Assembly: GCF_027625995.1 (NCBI RefSeq)
Contig: NZ_CP115396.1
Span: forward strand, 496,001 to 560,000
Reading direction: 5' to 3'
DNA: 64,000 nucleotides
From: Hymenobacter yonginensis
GTDB lineage: Bacteria > Bacteroidota > Bacteroidia > Cytophagales > Hymenobacteraceae
The position numbers and the translations under genes were made by a program. This document shows, one piece after another, positions 44,753 to 52,827 of the stretch. Every line of letters begins with the position of its first letter. Position 1 is the first letter of the stretch. Under the pieces are notes generated by a model. That model had not been told where the DNA came from, searched no databases, and saw nothing but the letters and a program-made list of their open reading frames with translations.

Positions 44753-47296
44753 ATGCGTACTCGCCTGTTCCGCGCCGTCCTGTCGGCATTCCTACTTACT
44801 AATTCTTCATTACTAATTGGCACAGCCGCCGCCCAGGCCCCCAAAACATGGTCGTCCAGTGAAATTCTGCTGGGGCTGAAGAAGCTGAACGTGCTGGGCT
44901 CGGCCCTGTACGTGGCCGCCCACCCCGACGACGAAAACACCCGCCTGATTGCCTACCTCGCCAACGGCCGCCTCGTGGAAACCGGCTACCTCAGCTGCAC
45001 CCGCGGCGACGGCGGCCAGAACCTCATCGGCCCGGAGCTGCGTGAGGGGTTGGGCGTCATCCGGACGCAGGAGCTGCTGGCGGCCCGCCGCATCGACGGG
45101 GGCCGGCAGTTCTTCACCCGCGCCAACGACTTCGGCTTCTCGAAAACGCCCGAGGAAACCTTCACCATCTGGGACAAGGAGCAGGTGCTGGCCGATATGG
45201 TGTGGGTGATCCGGCAGCGCCGACCCGACGTCATGATTACCCGTTTCCCGCCCGACGGCCGCGCCGGCCACGGCCACCACACGGCCTCGGCCATGCTGGC
45301 CATCGAAGCCTTCTCGGCCGCCGCCGACCCCAAGCGTTTCCCCGAGCAGCTGCAATACGTGCAACCCTGGCAGGCCAAGCGGCTGCTCTGGAACACCGGC
45401 AGCTTCTTCGTGAAGGCCGGCGAGGACATGAGCGGCTATCTGAAGCTGGATGCCGGCGGCTATAACTCGCTGCTGGGGCAGAGCTACGGCGAAATTGCCG
45501 CCCGCAGCCGCTCCCAGCACCGCAGCCAGGGCTTCGGTAGCAGCGCCCAGCGCGGCGAGGCCTTGGAGTATTTCCAGCCCCTCAAAGGCGACAAAGCCAC
45601 CACCGACCTGTTCGAGGGCGTGGATATGACCTGGAACAGGGTGCCTGGCGGCGCGGCCATCGGGAAGATGATTGACGAGGTGATTCGCAAGTACGACCCG
45701 GCCAATCCGTCGGCGAGTGTGGCTGGACTGCTGAAGGTGCGGATGGCGTTACACAATGCGGCAAAGCAGGAATTCTGGACTAAGGACAAACTCAGTTCAA
45801 CAGAAACACTGTTGAAAGCCTGCATGGGGCTTCATTTAGAAGCCAGTGCTATGCAGGTACAGGTTGCGTCTGGCCAGCCTGCGGTTGTTAATCTGGACAT
45901 AGTGAGCCGTGGACCGGATGCTAATCGGAAAGTCAATTTTGTGCGCTTGGAGTCAGTGCGTTTTCCAGAGGCCGGGCAGGATTCAACAATTGGCCGCTTT
46001 CTGGATAGAGAGAAACTGCTCACAGTTCGCAAGAAGCTGGTAATGTCTGCCTCTGAGTCCCTGACTGAGCCTTATTGGCTGAGTCAAGCCGGTACAGTGG
46101 GTCTGTACAGTGTGCCCAATCAGCTACAGCGAGGCAGGCCCGAAAACCAACCTGCAGCTACGGTAAAGGTGAAAATGCATGTAAGCCAGATGCAAGGCGT
46201 GAGTGGTGCAACGGATACCATCACGTTCACCGTCCCCGTCCAATACAAAAGCACCGACCCGGTGGAAGGGGAGAAGTACCGTCCGCTGACGGTGGTGCCG
46301 CCGGTGATGGTGAACGTGGGCGGCCACGCCTACGTGTTTGCCGATAACCAGCCCAAAACCGTTCCCGTGACGCTGCGCGCCGGCAAGGCGGGTGTACGCG
46401 GCACCCTGGCCCTGAGCCTGCCCAAAGGCTGGACGGCCGAGCCTGCCAGCATCCCGTTCGAGCTGGGAACCAAAGACGCCGAGCAGACCGTGCAGTTCCG
46501 GGTGCAGCCCGGCGCGGGGGCACAGGAAGGCAAATCGGAGCTGCGGGCTGTGGCTACTGTGGACGGACAGGCTTATTCGCGCGGCTACCAGACCATTGCC
46601 TACACTCACATTCCCACCCAAACCCTGTTCCCCGAAGCCGTGGCCCCGCTGGTGAAGCTGGATTTGCGGCGCAAGGGCCAGGAAATTGGCTACCTGATGG
46701 GGGCTGGCGACGAGGTGCCCGACGCTCTGCGCCAGATCGGCTACACCGTAACCCTGCTGAAGCCCGAGGACCTCACCGAGCAGAACCTGCGCCGCTTTGA
46801 TGCCGTGGTGCTGGGCGTGCGCGCCTACAATACCCTTGACCGCCTCAAAACACTGCAGCCCACGCTGCTGAAATATGTGGAGCAGGGCGGCAACCTGGTG
46901 GTGCAGTACGCGGTGAGCCGCGGCACCGTGCTGCCCCAAATCGGCCCCTATCCGCTCACCCTCAGCACCGACCGGGTGACGGTGGAAAACGCCCCCGTCA
47001 CCTTCCTCAACCCCACGCAGCCCCTGCTCAACACGCCCAACAAAATCACCAGCAAGGACTTTGAGGGCTGGGTGCAGGAGCAGGGCCTCTACTACCCCAG
47101 CCAGTGGGACCCCAAGTACCAGACCGTCATCAGCAGCAACGACCCCGGCGAGAAAGCCAAGGAAAGCGCCATCCTCGTCGCCGACTACGGCAAAGGCCAT
47201 TACATCTACACCGGTCTTTCGCTGTTCCGGGAGCTGCCCGCCGGTGTGCCGGGCGCCTACCGTCTCTTGACCAATATGGTGTCGTTGGGCAAGTAG
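44753..47296 (+). CDS. Large PIG-L family deacetylase with C-terminal GATase-like domain
   Basis: The 847-residue protein has a signal peptide, then a PIG-L/LmbE deacetylase domain with AHPDDEN (metal ligands H57, D60) and GHGHHTAS (about 172-179). A central beta-rich part follows, including an NPCBM/beta-sandwich-like segment (VTLRAGKAGVRGTLALSLPKG in part). The C-terminal domain (GAGDEVPDALRQIGY, FDAVVLGVRAYNT, GGNLVVQYA) looks like class I glutamine amidotransferase without the catalytic Cys. It would remove N-acetyl groups from a sugar in the periplasm. Residues about 322-487 are encoded by a stretch of unlike base composition. A symporter pair follows 106 bp later. Confidence 0.88.
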   Translation: MRTRLFRAVLSAFLLTNSSLLIGTAAAQAPKTWSSSEILLGLKKLNVLGSALYVAAHPDDENTRLIAYLANGRLVETGYLSCTRGDGGQNLIGPELREGLGVIRTQELLAARRIDGGRQFFTRANDFGFSKTPEETFTIWDKEQVLADMVWVIRQRRPDVMITRFPPDGRAGHGHHTASAMLAIEAFSAAADPKRFPEQLQYVQPWQAKRLLWNTGSFFVKAGEDMSGYLKLDAGGYNSLLGQSYGEIAARSRSQHRSQGFGSSAQRGEALEYFQPLKGDKATTDLFEGVDMTWNRVPGGAAIGKMIDEVIRKYDPANPSASVAGLLKVRMALHNAAKQEFWTKDKLSSTETLLKACMGLHLEASAMQVQVASGQPAVVNLDIVSRGPDANRKVNFVRLESVRFPEAGQDSTIGRFLDREKLLTVRKKLVMSASESLTEPYWLSQAGTVGLYSVPNQLQRGRPENQPAATVKVKMHVSQMQGVSGATDTITFTVPVQYKSTDPVEGEKYRPLTVVPPVMVNVGGHAYVFADNQPKTVPVTLRAGKAGVRGTLALSLPKGWTAEPASIPFELGTKDAEQTVQFRVQPGAGAQEGKSELRAVATVDGQAYSRGYQTIAYTHIPTQTLFPEAVAPLVKLDLRRKGQEIGYLMGAGDEVPDALRQIGYTVTLLKPEDLTEQNLRRFDAVVLGVRAYNTLDRLKTLQPTLLKYVEQGGNLVVQYAVSRGTVLPQIGPYPLTLSTDRVTVENAPVTFLNPTQPLLNTPNKITSKDFEGWVQEQGLYYPSQWDPKYQTVISSNDPGEKAKESAILVADYGKGHYIYTGLSLFRELPAGVPGAYRLLTNMVSLGK

Positions 47297-47402
47297 CCTT
47301 CGTATCTGCCGCCGTCGGTCAGGGAATCGAAAAAGCTGCCTGACCAAAGCAAGGCGCATTTTGTAGTGGGTGTTGCTATGGTTTACTTTACCTTCGTTTC
47401 CT

Positions 47403-47534
47403 ATGTCTGCTATCCCTGAATCTGAAAAGCCGCCGCTGCTGCCTTCGTGGCGGGCCTGGTACTGGCTGGTGCTGGGCGCGCTGGTGGCGGAAGTGGCCTT
47501 TTTCACCTACCTCACCCGCGCTTTCGCTGCATGA
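47403..47534 (+). CDS. 43-residue single-TM protein overlapping the symporter gene
   Basis: This small frame starts at ATG 47403 (MSAIPESEKPPLLPSWRAWY) and ends with a TGA that overlaps the symporter ATG (ATGA, 47531-47534), so translation is probably coupled. It encodes a short cytosolic tail and one TM helix (WLVLGALVAEVAFFTYLT). Small membrane partners accompany several sodium:solute symporters, and I infer the same here. A TACCTTCG box just upstream (47389-47396) is one mismatch from a -7 element. Confidence 0.65.
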   Translation: MSAIPESEKPPLLPSWRAWYWLVLGALVAEVAFFTYLTRAFAA

Positions 47535-49225
47535 GTACCTTCGACTGGCTGGTGCTCAGCAGCACGCTGTTGTTTATTGTCGGCTACGGGGCGTGGCGCA
47601 CGCGTGGCGCCGGCGCCTCTCTGGATTCCTACCTGCTCGGCGACCGGGACGCCTCCTGGTGGGGCGTGGGCCTGAGCATCATTGCCACCCAGGCCTCGGC
47701 CATCACCTTCCTTAGCACGCCCGGCCAGGCCTACGACGACGGCATGCGCTTCATTCAGTTCTACTTTGGCCTGCCCCTGGCCATGGTGCTGATTGCGCTG
47801 TTTGCGGTGCCCATCTACCACCGCCTCAAAGTATTTACCGCCTACGAATACCTGGAAGGCCGCTTTGACCGGCGCACGCGCACGTTGGCGGCGCTGCTGT
47901 TTCTGGTGCAGCGCGGCCTCAGCAACGGCCTCTCGCTCTACGCGCCGGCGCTGGTGCTGTCGGCCATTCTGGGCTGGAACATCATGCTCACGGTGTGGCT
48001 GCTGGGCGGCATCATGATTGCCTACACCGTGGCCGGCGGCACCCGCGCCGTGATGGTGACGCAGCAGGGCCAGGTGGCCGTGATTTTCACGGGCATGGTG
48101 GTGGCCGGCTACCTGCTGGTGCACTACCTACCGCCCGAAGTCGGCTTCAAGGAAGCGCTGCAGGTGGCCGGCCACCAGGGCAAGCTCAACCTCGTCGATT
48201 TCACCTTCGACCCCACGGACCGCTACAACTTCTGGTCGGGCATGACGGGCGGCCTGTTTCTGGCCCTCTCGTACTTCGGCACCGACCAGAGCCAGGTGCA
48301 GCGCTACCTCACCGGCCGCAGCGTGACCGAAAGCCGCCTGGGCCTGCTCATGAACGGCCTCGTGAAGGTGCCCATGCAGTTTGCCATTCTGCTGGTAGGT
48401 GTGCTGCTGTTTGTGTTCTACCAGTTCAGCCCGCCGCCGCTCACCTTCAACCGCCCCGTGCGCGACCAGGTGGCGCGTTCCACTACCTACGGCCCGCAGC
48501 TGCGCGAGCTGGAACAAACCCACGCCACGCTGTTTCTGGCGCGCCGCCAAGCCACCACCCAGCTGGTAGAGGCCCTGCACACCGAGGACCCCGCCCAGCT
48601 GGCCGCCGCCGAAACTCATCTGCAGGCCGCCACCGCCGCCACCCGCGGCCTACGCGACCGGGCCCAGGCTCTCATCAAAAAAGCCGTGCCCTCGGCCGAA
48701 GCTAAAGACACCGACTACGTGTTCCTGACCTTCGTGCTCAACAATATGCCGCAGGGCCTAGTAGGGCTGCTGATTGCGGTGGTGCTGTCGGCGGCTATGG
48801 GCTCGGCGGCAGCCGGACTCAACGCGTTGGCGTCAACCACCGTCATCGACCTGTACCGCCCCAGCCGCCCCCACGTGGATGAGGCCCACAACGTGCGGGC
48901 TTCGCGCTGGGCAGCCATTGGCTGGGGTGTGCTCGGCATCGGCTTCGCCACCTTCGCCGCCCGCCTCGAAAACCTGATTCAGGCCGTCAACATCCTCGGC
49001 TCGCTGTTCTATGGCACCATCCTCGGGATTTTCATCGTGGCCTTCTTCCTGAAGCGCGTGGGTGGCACGGCCGTGTTCTGGTCGGCCATCGTGGCCCAGA
49101 CGGTGGTGCTGTTGCTGTTCTGGAAGACCGATATCGGCTACCTGTGGTTCAACATCATCGGCAGTTTGCTGGTGGTGGGGCTGAGTGTGCTGCTGTCGAT
49201 ATCGGGAAAGAAAACTGTAGCATAA
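47531..49225 (+). CDS. Sodium:solute symporter (SSS family)
   Basis: The 564-residue protein has about 13 TM helices with the SSS pattern: GVGLSIIATQASAITFLSTPG in part, YFGTDQSQVQRYLTGRS, and AAMGSAAAGLNALASTTVIDLY (part). Between two TM helices, about residues 300-400, lies an extra charged helical insert (LRELEQTHATLFLARRQATT) not found in short family members. It takes up an unidentified solute with sodium. The PIG-L gene upstream suggests an amino-sugar product. Its last codons and stop lie in a repeat-like word (49216-49239). Confidence 0.9.
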   Translation: MSTFDWLVLSSTLLFIVGYGAWRTRGAGASLDSYLLGDRDASWWGVGLSIIATQASAITFLSTPGQAYDDGMRFIQFYFGLPLAMVLIALFAVPIYHRLKVFTAYEYLEGRFDRRTRTLAALLFLVQRGLSNGLSLYAPALVLSAILGWNIMLTVWLLGGIMIAYTVAGGTRAVMVTQQGQVAVIFTGMVVAGYLLVHYLPPEVGFKEALQVAGHQGKLNLVDFTFDPTDRYNFWSGMTGGLFLALSYFGTDQSQVQRYLTGRSVTESRLGLLMNGLVKVPMQFAILLVGVLLFVFYQFSPPPLTFNRPVRDQVARSTTYGPQLRELEQTHATLFLARRQATTQLVEALHTEDPAQLAAAETHLQAATAATRGLRDRAQALIKKAVPSAEAKDTDYVFLTFVLNNMPQGLVGLLIAVVLSAAMGSAAAGLNALASTTVIDLYRPSRPHVDEAHNVRASRWAAIGWGVLGIGFATFAARLENLIQAVNILGSLFYGTILGIFIVAFFLKRVGGTAVFWSAIVAQTVVLLLFWKTDIGYLWFNIIGSLLVVGLSVLLSISGKKTVA

Positions 49226-49239
49226 GCTTCAGCTTGTGC
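49216..49239 (+). repeat. Half-element related to the 35475 repeat arm
   Basis: TGTAGCATAAGCTTCAGCTT followed by GTGC differs from the 35475 arm (TGTAGCATAGGCTTCAGCCT) at two compensating positions inside its small palindrome. It supplies the last codons and the TAA stop of the symporter. No partner arm was found nearby. Confidence 0.65.
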
Positions 49240-49254
49240 CGGGCCTTGCGGGTG

Positions 49255-49432
49255 CCTCACCCCTAGCCCCCTCTCCCAAGGGAGAGGGGGGACTAGATCT
49301 AAAATCATAGCACTAAGAAAGCCCGTCAGACGATCTGACGGGCTTTTTCAATCTTGTTGTTTGCAATGTCTAGCGCTAAAAACTAGCAGCTGGTTCCCCC
49401 TCTCCCCCAGGAGAGGGGGTTAGGGGGTGAGG
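49255..49432. repeat. Inverted repeat CCTCACCCCTAGCCCCCTCTCC type with nested palindromes
   Basis: The arm 49255-49290 pairs with 49396-49432 with small gaps. Each arm holds its own palindrome (CCCTCTCCCAAGGGAGAGGG and its counterpart). The pair encloses the terminator at 49318-49348, between convergent genes. Confidence 0.85.
49318..49348. terminator. Rho-independent terminator between convergent genes
   Basis: Arms AAAGCCCGTCAGA (49318-49330) and TCTGACGGGCTTT (49334-49346), loop of 3 nt, with a T-run on the plus strand and A-rich flank for the minus strand. Confidence 0.88.
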
Positions 49433-49446
49433 CCCACGTGAGGCGC

Positions 49447-50328
49447 TTATTTGGCGCCGTTCTTCTTGGCTGTGGCGATGATGTCGTCGTTCATCTTCAC
49501 GTAGTCCATGTTTTTGGCGGTTTGGGCCAGCTTGCGCGACTGTTCGGCGGCGGTCAGGGCGCCTTTGTAATCCTTCATCTTCATGCGAATTTTAGCCTCG
49601 GTGTGGACGTTCCAAAACTTTGGGTCCTTCTCGTTGGCTTTCTGCATCCAGGTCAGGGCCTGCTTGAGGTCCTTGTCGTTGTCGTAATAATAGACGGCGG
49701 CAGCGGCCAGGTCGTTGGTGCTGGGCGAGGCGTTTTGGGTTACCTTTTCCGTAATCTGGGCCATCACCTTGGGCTCCACGTCGGCAGCCACTTTGAACTT
49801 AACACCAGTCATTTCCCACTGCAGGTCCACGTTGGCGGTGGCGGGGGTGAGGTCGGTGAAGTTCATGGTGAAGGTTTCCACCTTGGCGGCCGTTTTGTAG
49901 GGCTTCACCAGGAAGGTAGCCACATCGTCTTCGGCTTTGAATCCGTCGACGTCGGCGCCCTGCTTGGTATTCTTGCTCAGCACCATTTTCCAGGAGGCTT
50001 TGCCGGGCACCGTGTACAGGCCATACTCGCCGGCCGGCACCTTCTTGCCTTCCACGGTCACATCGTCGGAGAATTTGATGGTAGTGGTGGCGTTGGCGCC
50101 TGTGCGCCAGCGCTTGGCGTAGGGAACAATGGCTTTAGTGGTGGAGTCGCCGAATACCATGCGGCCCTTCACGCTGGGGCGTGAGTAGGTGAGGGTGATG
50201 TCGGTGAGGCCCACGCGCTGCATGATGGTGCTTTTGGGGCTGGCCGCCGGCGTGGCAATCTGTGCCTGAGTGGCCATCGGGGCCGCCAGCACTACTAGGC
50301 CGGCCGAAATCGAGAGAAGAGCTTTCAT
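49447..50328 (-). CDS. DUF2911 family secreted protein
   Basis: The 293-residue protein has a signal peptide (LLSISAGLVVLAAPMATQAQ), then the DUF2911 domain: ITLTYSRPSVKGRMVFG, PYAKRWRTGANATTTIKFSDD (part), VPAGEYGLYTVPGKASWKMVLSK (part). A helical TPR-like C-terminal part follows (DLKQALTWMQKANEKDPKFW). Family role unknown. ATG 50328 is set by the signal peptide; the longer upstream frame covers a neighbouring gene. Confidence 0.92.
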   Translation of the reverse strand: MKALLSISAGLVVLAAPMATQAQIATPAASPKSTIMQRVGLTDITLTYSRPSVKGRMVFGDSTTKAIVPYAKRWRTGANATTTIKFSDDVTVEGKKVPAGEYGLYTVPGKASWKMVLSKNTKQGADVDGFKAEDDVATFLVKPYKTAAKVETFTMNFTDLTPATANVDLQWEMTGVKFKVAADVEPKVMAQITEKVTQNASPSTNDLAAAAVYYYDNDKDLKQALTWMQKANEKDPKFWNVHTEAKIRMKMKDYKGALTAAEQSRKLAQTAKNMDYVKMNDDIIATAKKNGAK

Positions 50329-50464
50329 GAAAGGGGAAAATGATGGAATGGGGTAACGGCCCAAAAGTAGCAAACCCCGCGTTGCAACGCAGGGTTTGTG
50401 GGGTTTCGATAGGTAGTCAGAAGGAAAAATGCTCCGGTCAGCTGATTCCGCCATGCTACTGAAA

Positions 50465-51001
50465 CTACAGCTCCTGCATCGGAATCCGGTGCTGCTGCAG
50501 TAGCGCCAGCACCTGCGCGGGCGTGGCTGGGGCCTGCAGGCGGCGCAGATCCAGGTAGTAGCAGGCGGCTTCGGTGGGGTAGAGTAGGAGCCAGTCGGGT
50601 TGCACCCACACGGCGCGGCGCAGCACCTGCCAGCGCGCCTCGAAGTGGCCATCGGCGCTGCGGCCGCGCAGCCGTTCGGCATCCAGCTCGAAGCTGATGG
50701 GCGCGTGCAGGCCGGTGTTGCGGGCGTAGCCGCGCCGCAGCTGGTAGCGCACCAGCTGCATCCGCACCAGCGCATACAGTATCGCCACGGCCAGAAACGC
50801 AACGGTACTGTGGTTGCTGACGTAGCCGGTGCGGCTGATATCCAGTGCCACGCTAGCGGCCAGCAGCAGCACCGCCAGCCCCAGCAGCCAATGGTTGAAA
50901 CGGGTGCGGGGCCGCTGCCGCCACAGCCGGAAGTTCACGGCCACAAATTCATCGGCCGTCATCCGGACGCCGGGCAGCAAAAGCGGGTAGGTAGTAGGCA
51001 C
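50465..51001 (-). CDS. YcxB-like membrane protein, copy 2
   Basis: The 178-residue protein has two TM helices (HWLLGLAVLLLAASVALDI, TVAFLAVAILYALVRMQ) and a C-terminal domain of strands ending WLLLYPTEAACYYLDLRRLQAP, as in YcxB-like proteins. It is a paralogue of the gene upstream. The GTG at 51001 is preferred because it leaves 3 bp after the upstream stop and restores the N-terminal match to the paralogue; ATG 50962 is the alternative. Confidence 0.7.
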   Translation of the reverse strand: MPTTYPLLLPGVRMTADEFVAVNFRLWRQRPRTRFNHWLLGLAVLLLAASVALDISRTGYVSNHSTVAFLAVAILYALVRMQLVRYQLRRGYARNTGLHAPISFELDAERLRGRSADGHFEARWQVLRRAVWVQPDWLLLYPTEAACYYLDLRRLQAPATPAQVLALLQQHRIPMQEL

Positions 51002-51004
51002 AAG

Positions 51005-51556
51005 CTAGCGGGTAAGAAGCTGTTGCTGCTCCAGCAGCTGTAAAACGTCGGCCGCCGAGGCCGGCGGGTTCACGTTGCGCAGGTCAAGGTAGTAGCAATA
51101 CTCGGGGTTAGGATACAGCAGCAGCCACGGACCGAGGTGCCGGACCCGGTAGAGCTCCGGCCACAGAAACGTGGTAAACCGGCCCTGGTACTCCACCACT
51201 ACACCCGATTCTATTATTTCGAAGCGCGTATTCAGCCCCGCCGTCGGACTTTGCCGAAATGCCCGGCGGTACTCACGCATGCGGTACCACAGGCCGGCTG
51301 CCGTGAAGAGGGAGCCGATGAGCAGCAGGCGAATGTATCCCCGCACGCCGGGCGGCCCCCATGCGCTGCCGGCTGCCAGCAGCAGCAGCCACGCGGCATC
51401 CCACCAGCCGCTGTGCCAGCCATGCGGGGTCGGGAGGGGCGCTATCTGCCGGTGCCGTGTGTCGGGCGGATAGCGCTGCCGCTGCTGCTCCTGGTGGATG
51501 GCTGCAAACTCCCGGGCGCTGAGCTGGGTGGTCGAAACGGTGATGGAAGGCGGCAT
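51005..51556 (-). CDS. YcxB-like membrane protein, copy 1
   Basis: The 183-residue protein has two TM helices after a polar N-terminus and the same C-terminal pattern as its neighbour: WLLLYPNPEYCYYLDLRNVNPPASAADVLQLLEQQ (part). The N-termini also align (LSAREFAAIHQEQQRQ with MTADEFVAVNFRLWRQ). The function is unknown. The two genes are almost contiguous and follow the CDF transporter gene by 19 bp, so all three may share a transcript. Confidence 0.72.
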   Translation of the reverse strand: MPPSITVSTTQLSAREFAAIHQEQQRQRYPPDTRHRQIAPLPTPHGWHSGWWDAAWLLLLAAGSAWGPPGVRGYIRLLLIGSLFTAAGLWYRMREYRRAFRQSPTAGLNTRFEIIESGVVVEYQGRFTTFLWPELYRVRHLGPWLLLYPNPEYCYYLDLRNVNPPASAADVLQLLEQQQLLTR

Positions 51557-51575
51557 ACGGCGCGGATTGCTGCGG

Positions 51576-52571
51576 CTACACCGGTTCGGTCAACTGGTGA
51601 CGCTCGTTTTTCACCACGTTGGCCAGCGTCCAGGGGATTTCCTGGCTGAACGGATGCTGCCGGACCGGGCAGTCGGCCATCTGGCAGTGCGAGCAGGCCG
51701 AGAAGGTACAGGGGTCGGCGTGCACGAACATTTCCACGTCTACCTCAAACCGGTCGCGCACCAGCTCCTCGATGCGGTGCACCTCGGTGTGGGTTTCTTC
51801 CAGGCTGAAGTAGTAGGGCATGGTCACGTGGCAGTCGATGTGCAGGTTGGAGCCGTAGCGCTGCACGCGCAGGTTATGCACGTCAATCCAGGCGGGGCGG
51901 CGTTGCTGCTGCAGCTCCGTAATCACCTGCAGCACGGTAGCCTCGTCCGACTCGTCCATGAGCCCGCCCACCGAGCGGCGCACCATGCGGTAGCCATTCA
52001 CCACGATAAACAGCCCCAGGATAACCGAGGCCGCGGCATCAAACACCACCCGGCCCGTGAGAATCACCAGCACCAGCGCCAGGCACGACACCAGCGTGCT
52101 CACGGCATCCAGGTACAGGTGCTGCCCGTCGCCGACCAGCGCCAGCGAGTGGTGCTTGCGGCCTGCCCGCACCAGCACGAAGCCTACCAGCAGGTTCACG
52201 AGGGCCGTGGCCGCTAGTAGCGCCATACCCCAGCCCGGCTGCTCCAGCGCGTGGGGCGCCAGCAGCGCCCGCACGGCCGAGTAGAAGATGTAGCCGCCCG
52301 CCATCAGAATCAGGCCGCCCTCAAACCCTACCGACAGGTGCTCAATCTTACCGTGGCCGTAGGGATGGTTTTCGTCTTTGGGCAAGCTGGCCAGGTACAC
52401 GCTGTACAGGGCAAAGCCGCTGGCTACCACGTTGATGATAGACTCCAGCGCGTCGGTCAGGACGGCCTGCGAGTGGGTGAGGAAGTAGGCGTAGAACTTG
52501 ACCAGCACCAACGCCACACTCACCACGAGCGAAAGCAAAGCCAGACGTTGTTTGAGGCGCTTGGTGGTCAT
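51576..52571 (-). CDS. Cation diffusion facilitator (metal efflux) with cysteine-rich tail
   Basis: The 331-residue protein has six TM helices, the CDF signature (SQAVLTDALESIINVVASGF) and HPYGHGKIEHLSVGFEG, a second metal site (LVGDGQHLYLDAVSTL) and a cytosolic C-terminal dimerisation domain (NLHIDCHVTMPYYFSLEETH). At the end is an added Cys cluster C288-x4-C293-x2-C296-x4-C301 followed by PVRQHPF. The family exports Zn2+ or similar ions using the proton gradient. ATG 52571 precedes the first TM. Confidence 0.93.
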   Translation of the reverse strand: MTTKRLKQRLALLSLVVSVALVLVKFYAYFLTHSQAVLTDALESIINVVASGFALYSVYLASLPKDENHPYGHGKIEHLSVGFEGGLILMAGGYIFYSAVRALLAPHALEQPGWGMALLAATALVNLLVGFVLVRAGRKHHSLALVGDGQHLYLDAVSTLVSCLALVLVILTGRVVFDAAASVILGLFIVVNGYRMVRRSVGGLMDESDEATVLQVITELQQQRRPAWIDVHNLRVQRYGSNLHIDCHVTMPYYFSLEETHTEVHRIEELVRDRFEVDVEMFVHADPCTFSACSHCQMADCPVRQHPFSQEIPWTLANVVKNERHQLTEPV

Positions 52572-52827
52572 AAGCTGCAGGAAATATTCAGACGAAGGTA
52601 CGGCCAGACCGCCAGGAATGTGCGGCCGCCGACGCTGCCAGTGCGGCCCACCGCCGGACATACGTACGCCCGGTTTGCCCGTTGGCAAACGGCCAAAGAA
52701 GGCAGCCGCCTGGGTGCTATACCGTTGCAGGGCAGCCAGCCGAAGTTATCGGCTAACCCCGGCGCCCGCAAAAAAGTGGCGCTTCGGTGAGAAATAATTG
52801 CCGCGGCGGGTGGCCTCGCCAGTGGCC
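52572..52827. other. Intergenic stretch, no gene seen
   Basis: These 256 bp upstream of the CDF gene and downstream of the RCC1 gene contain no convincing ORF, hairpin terminator or exact promoter box. Confidence 0.45.
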
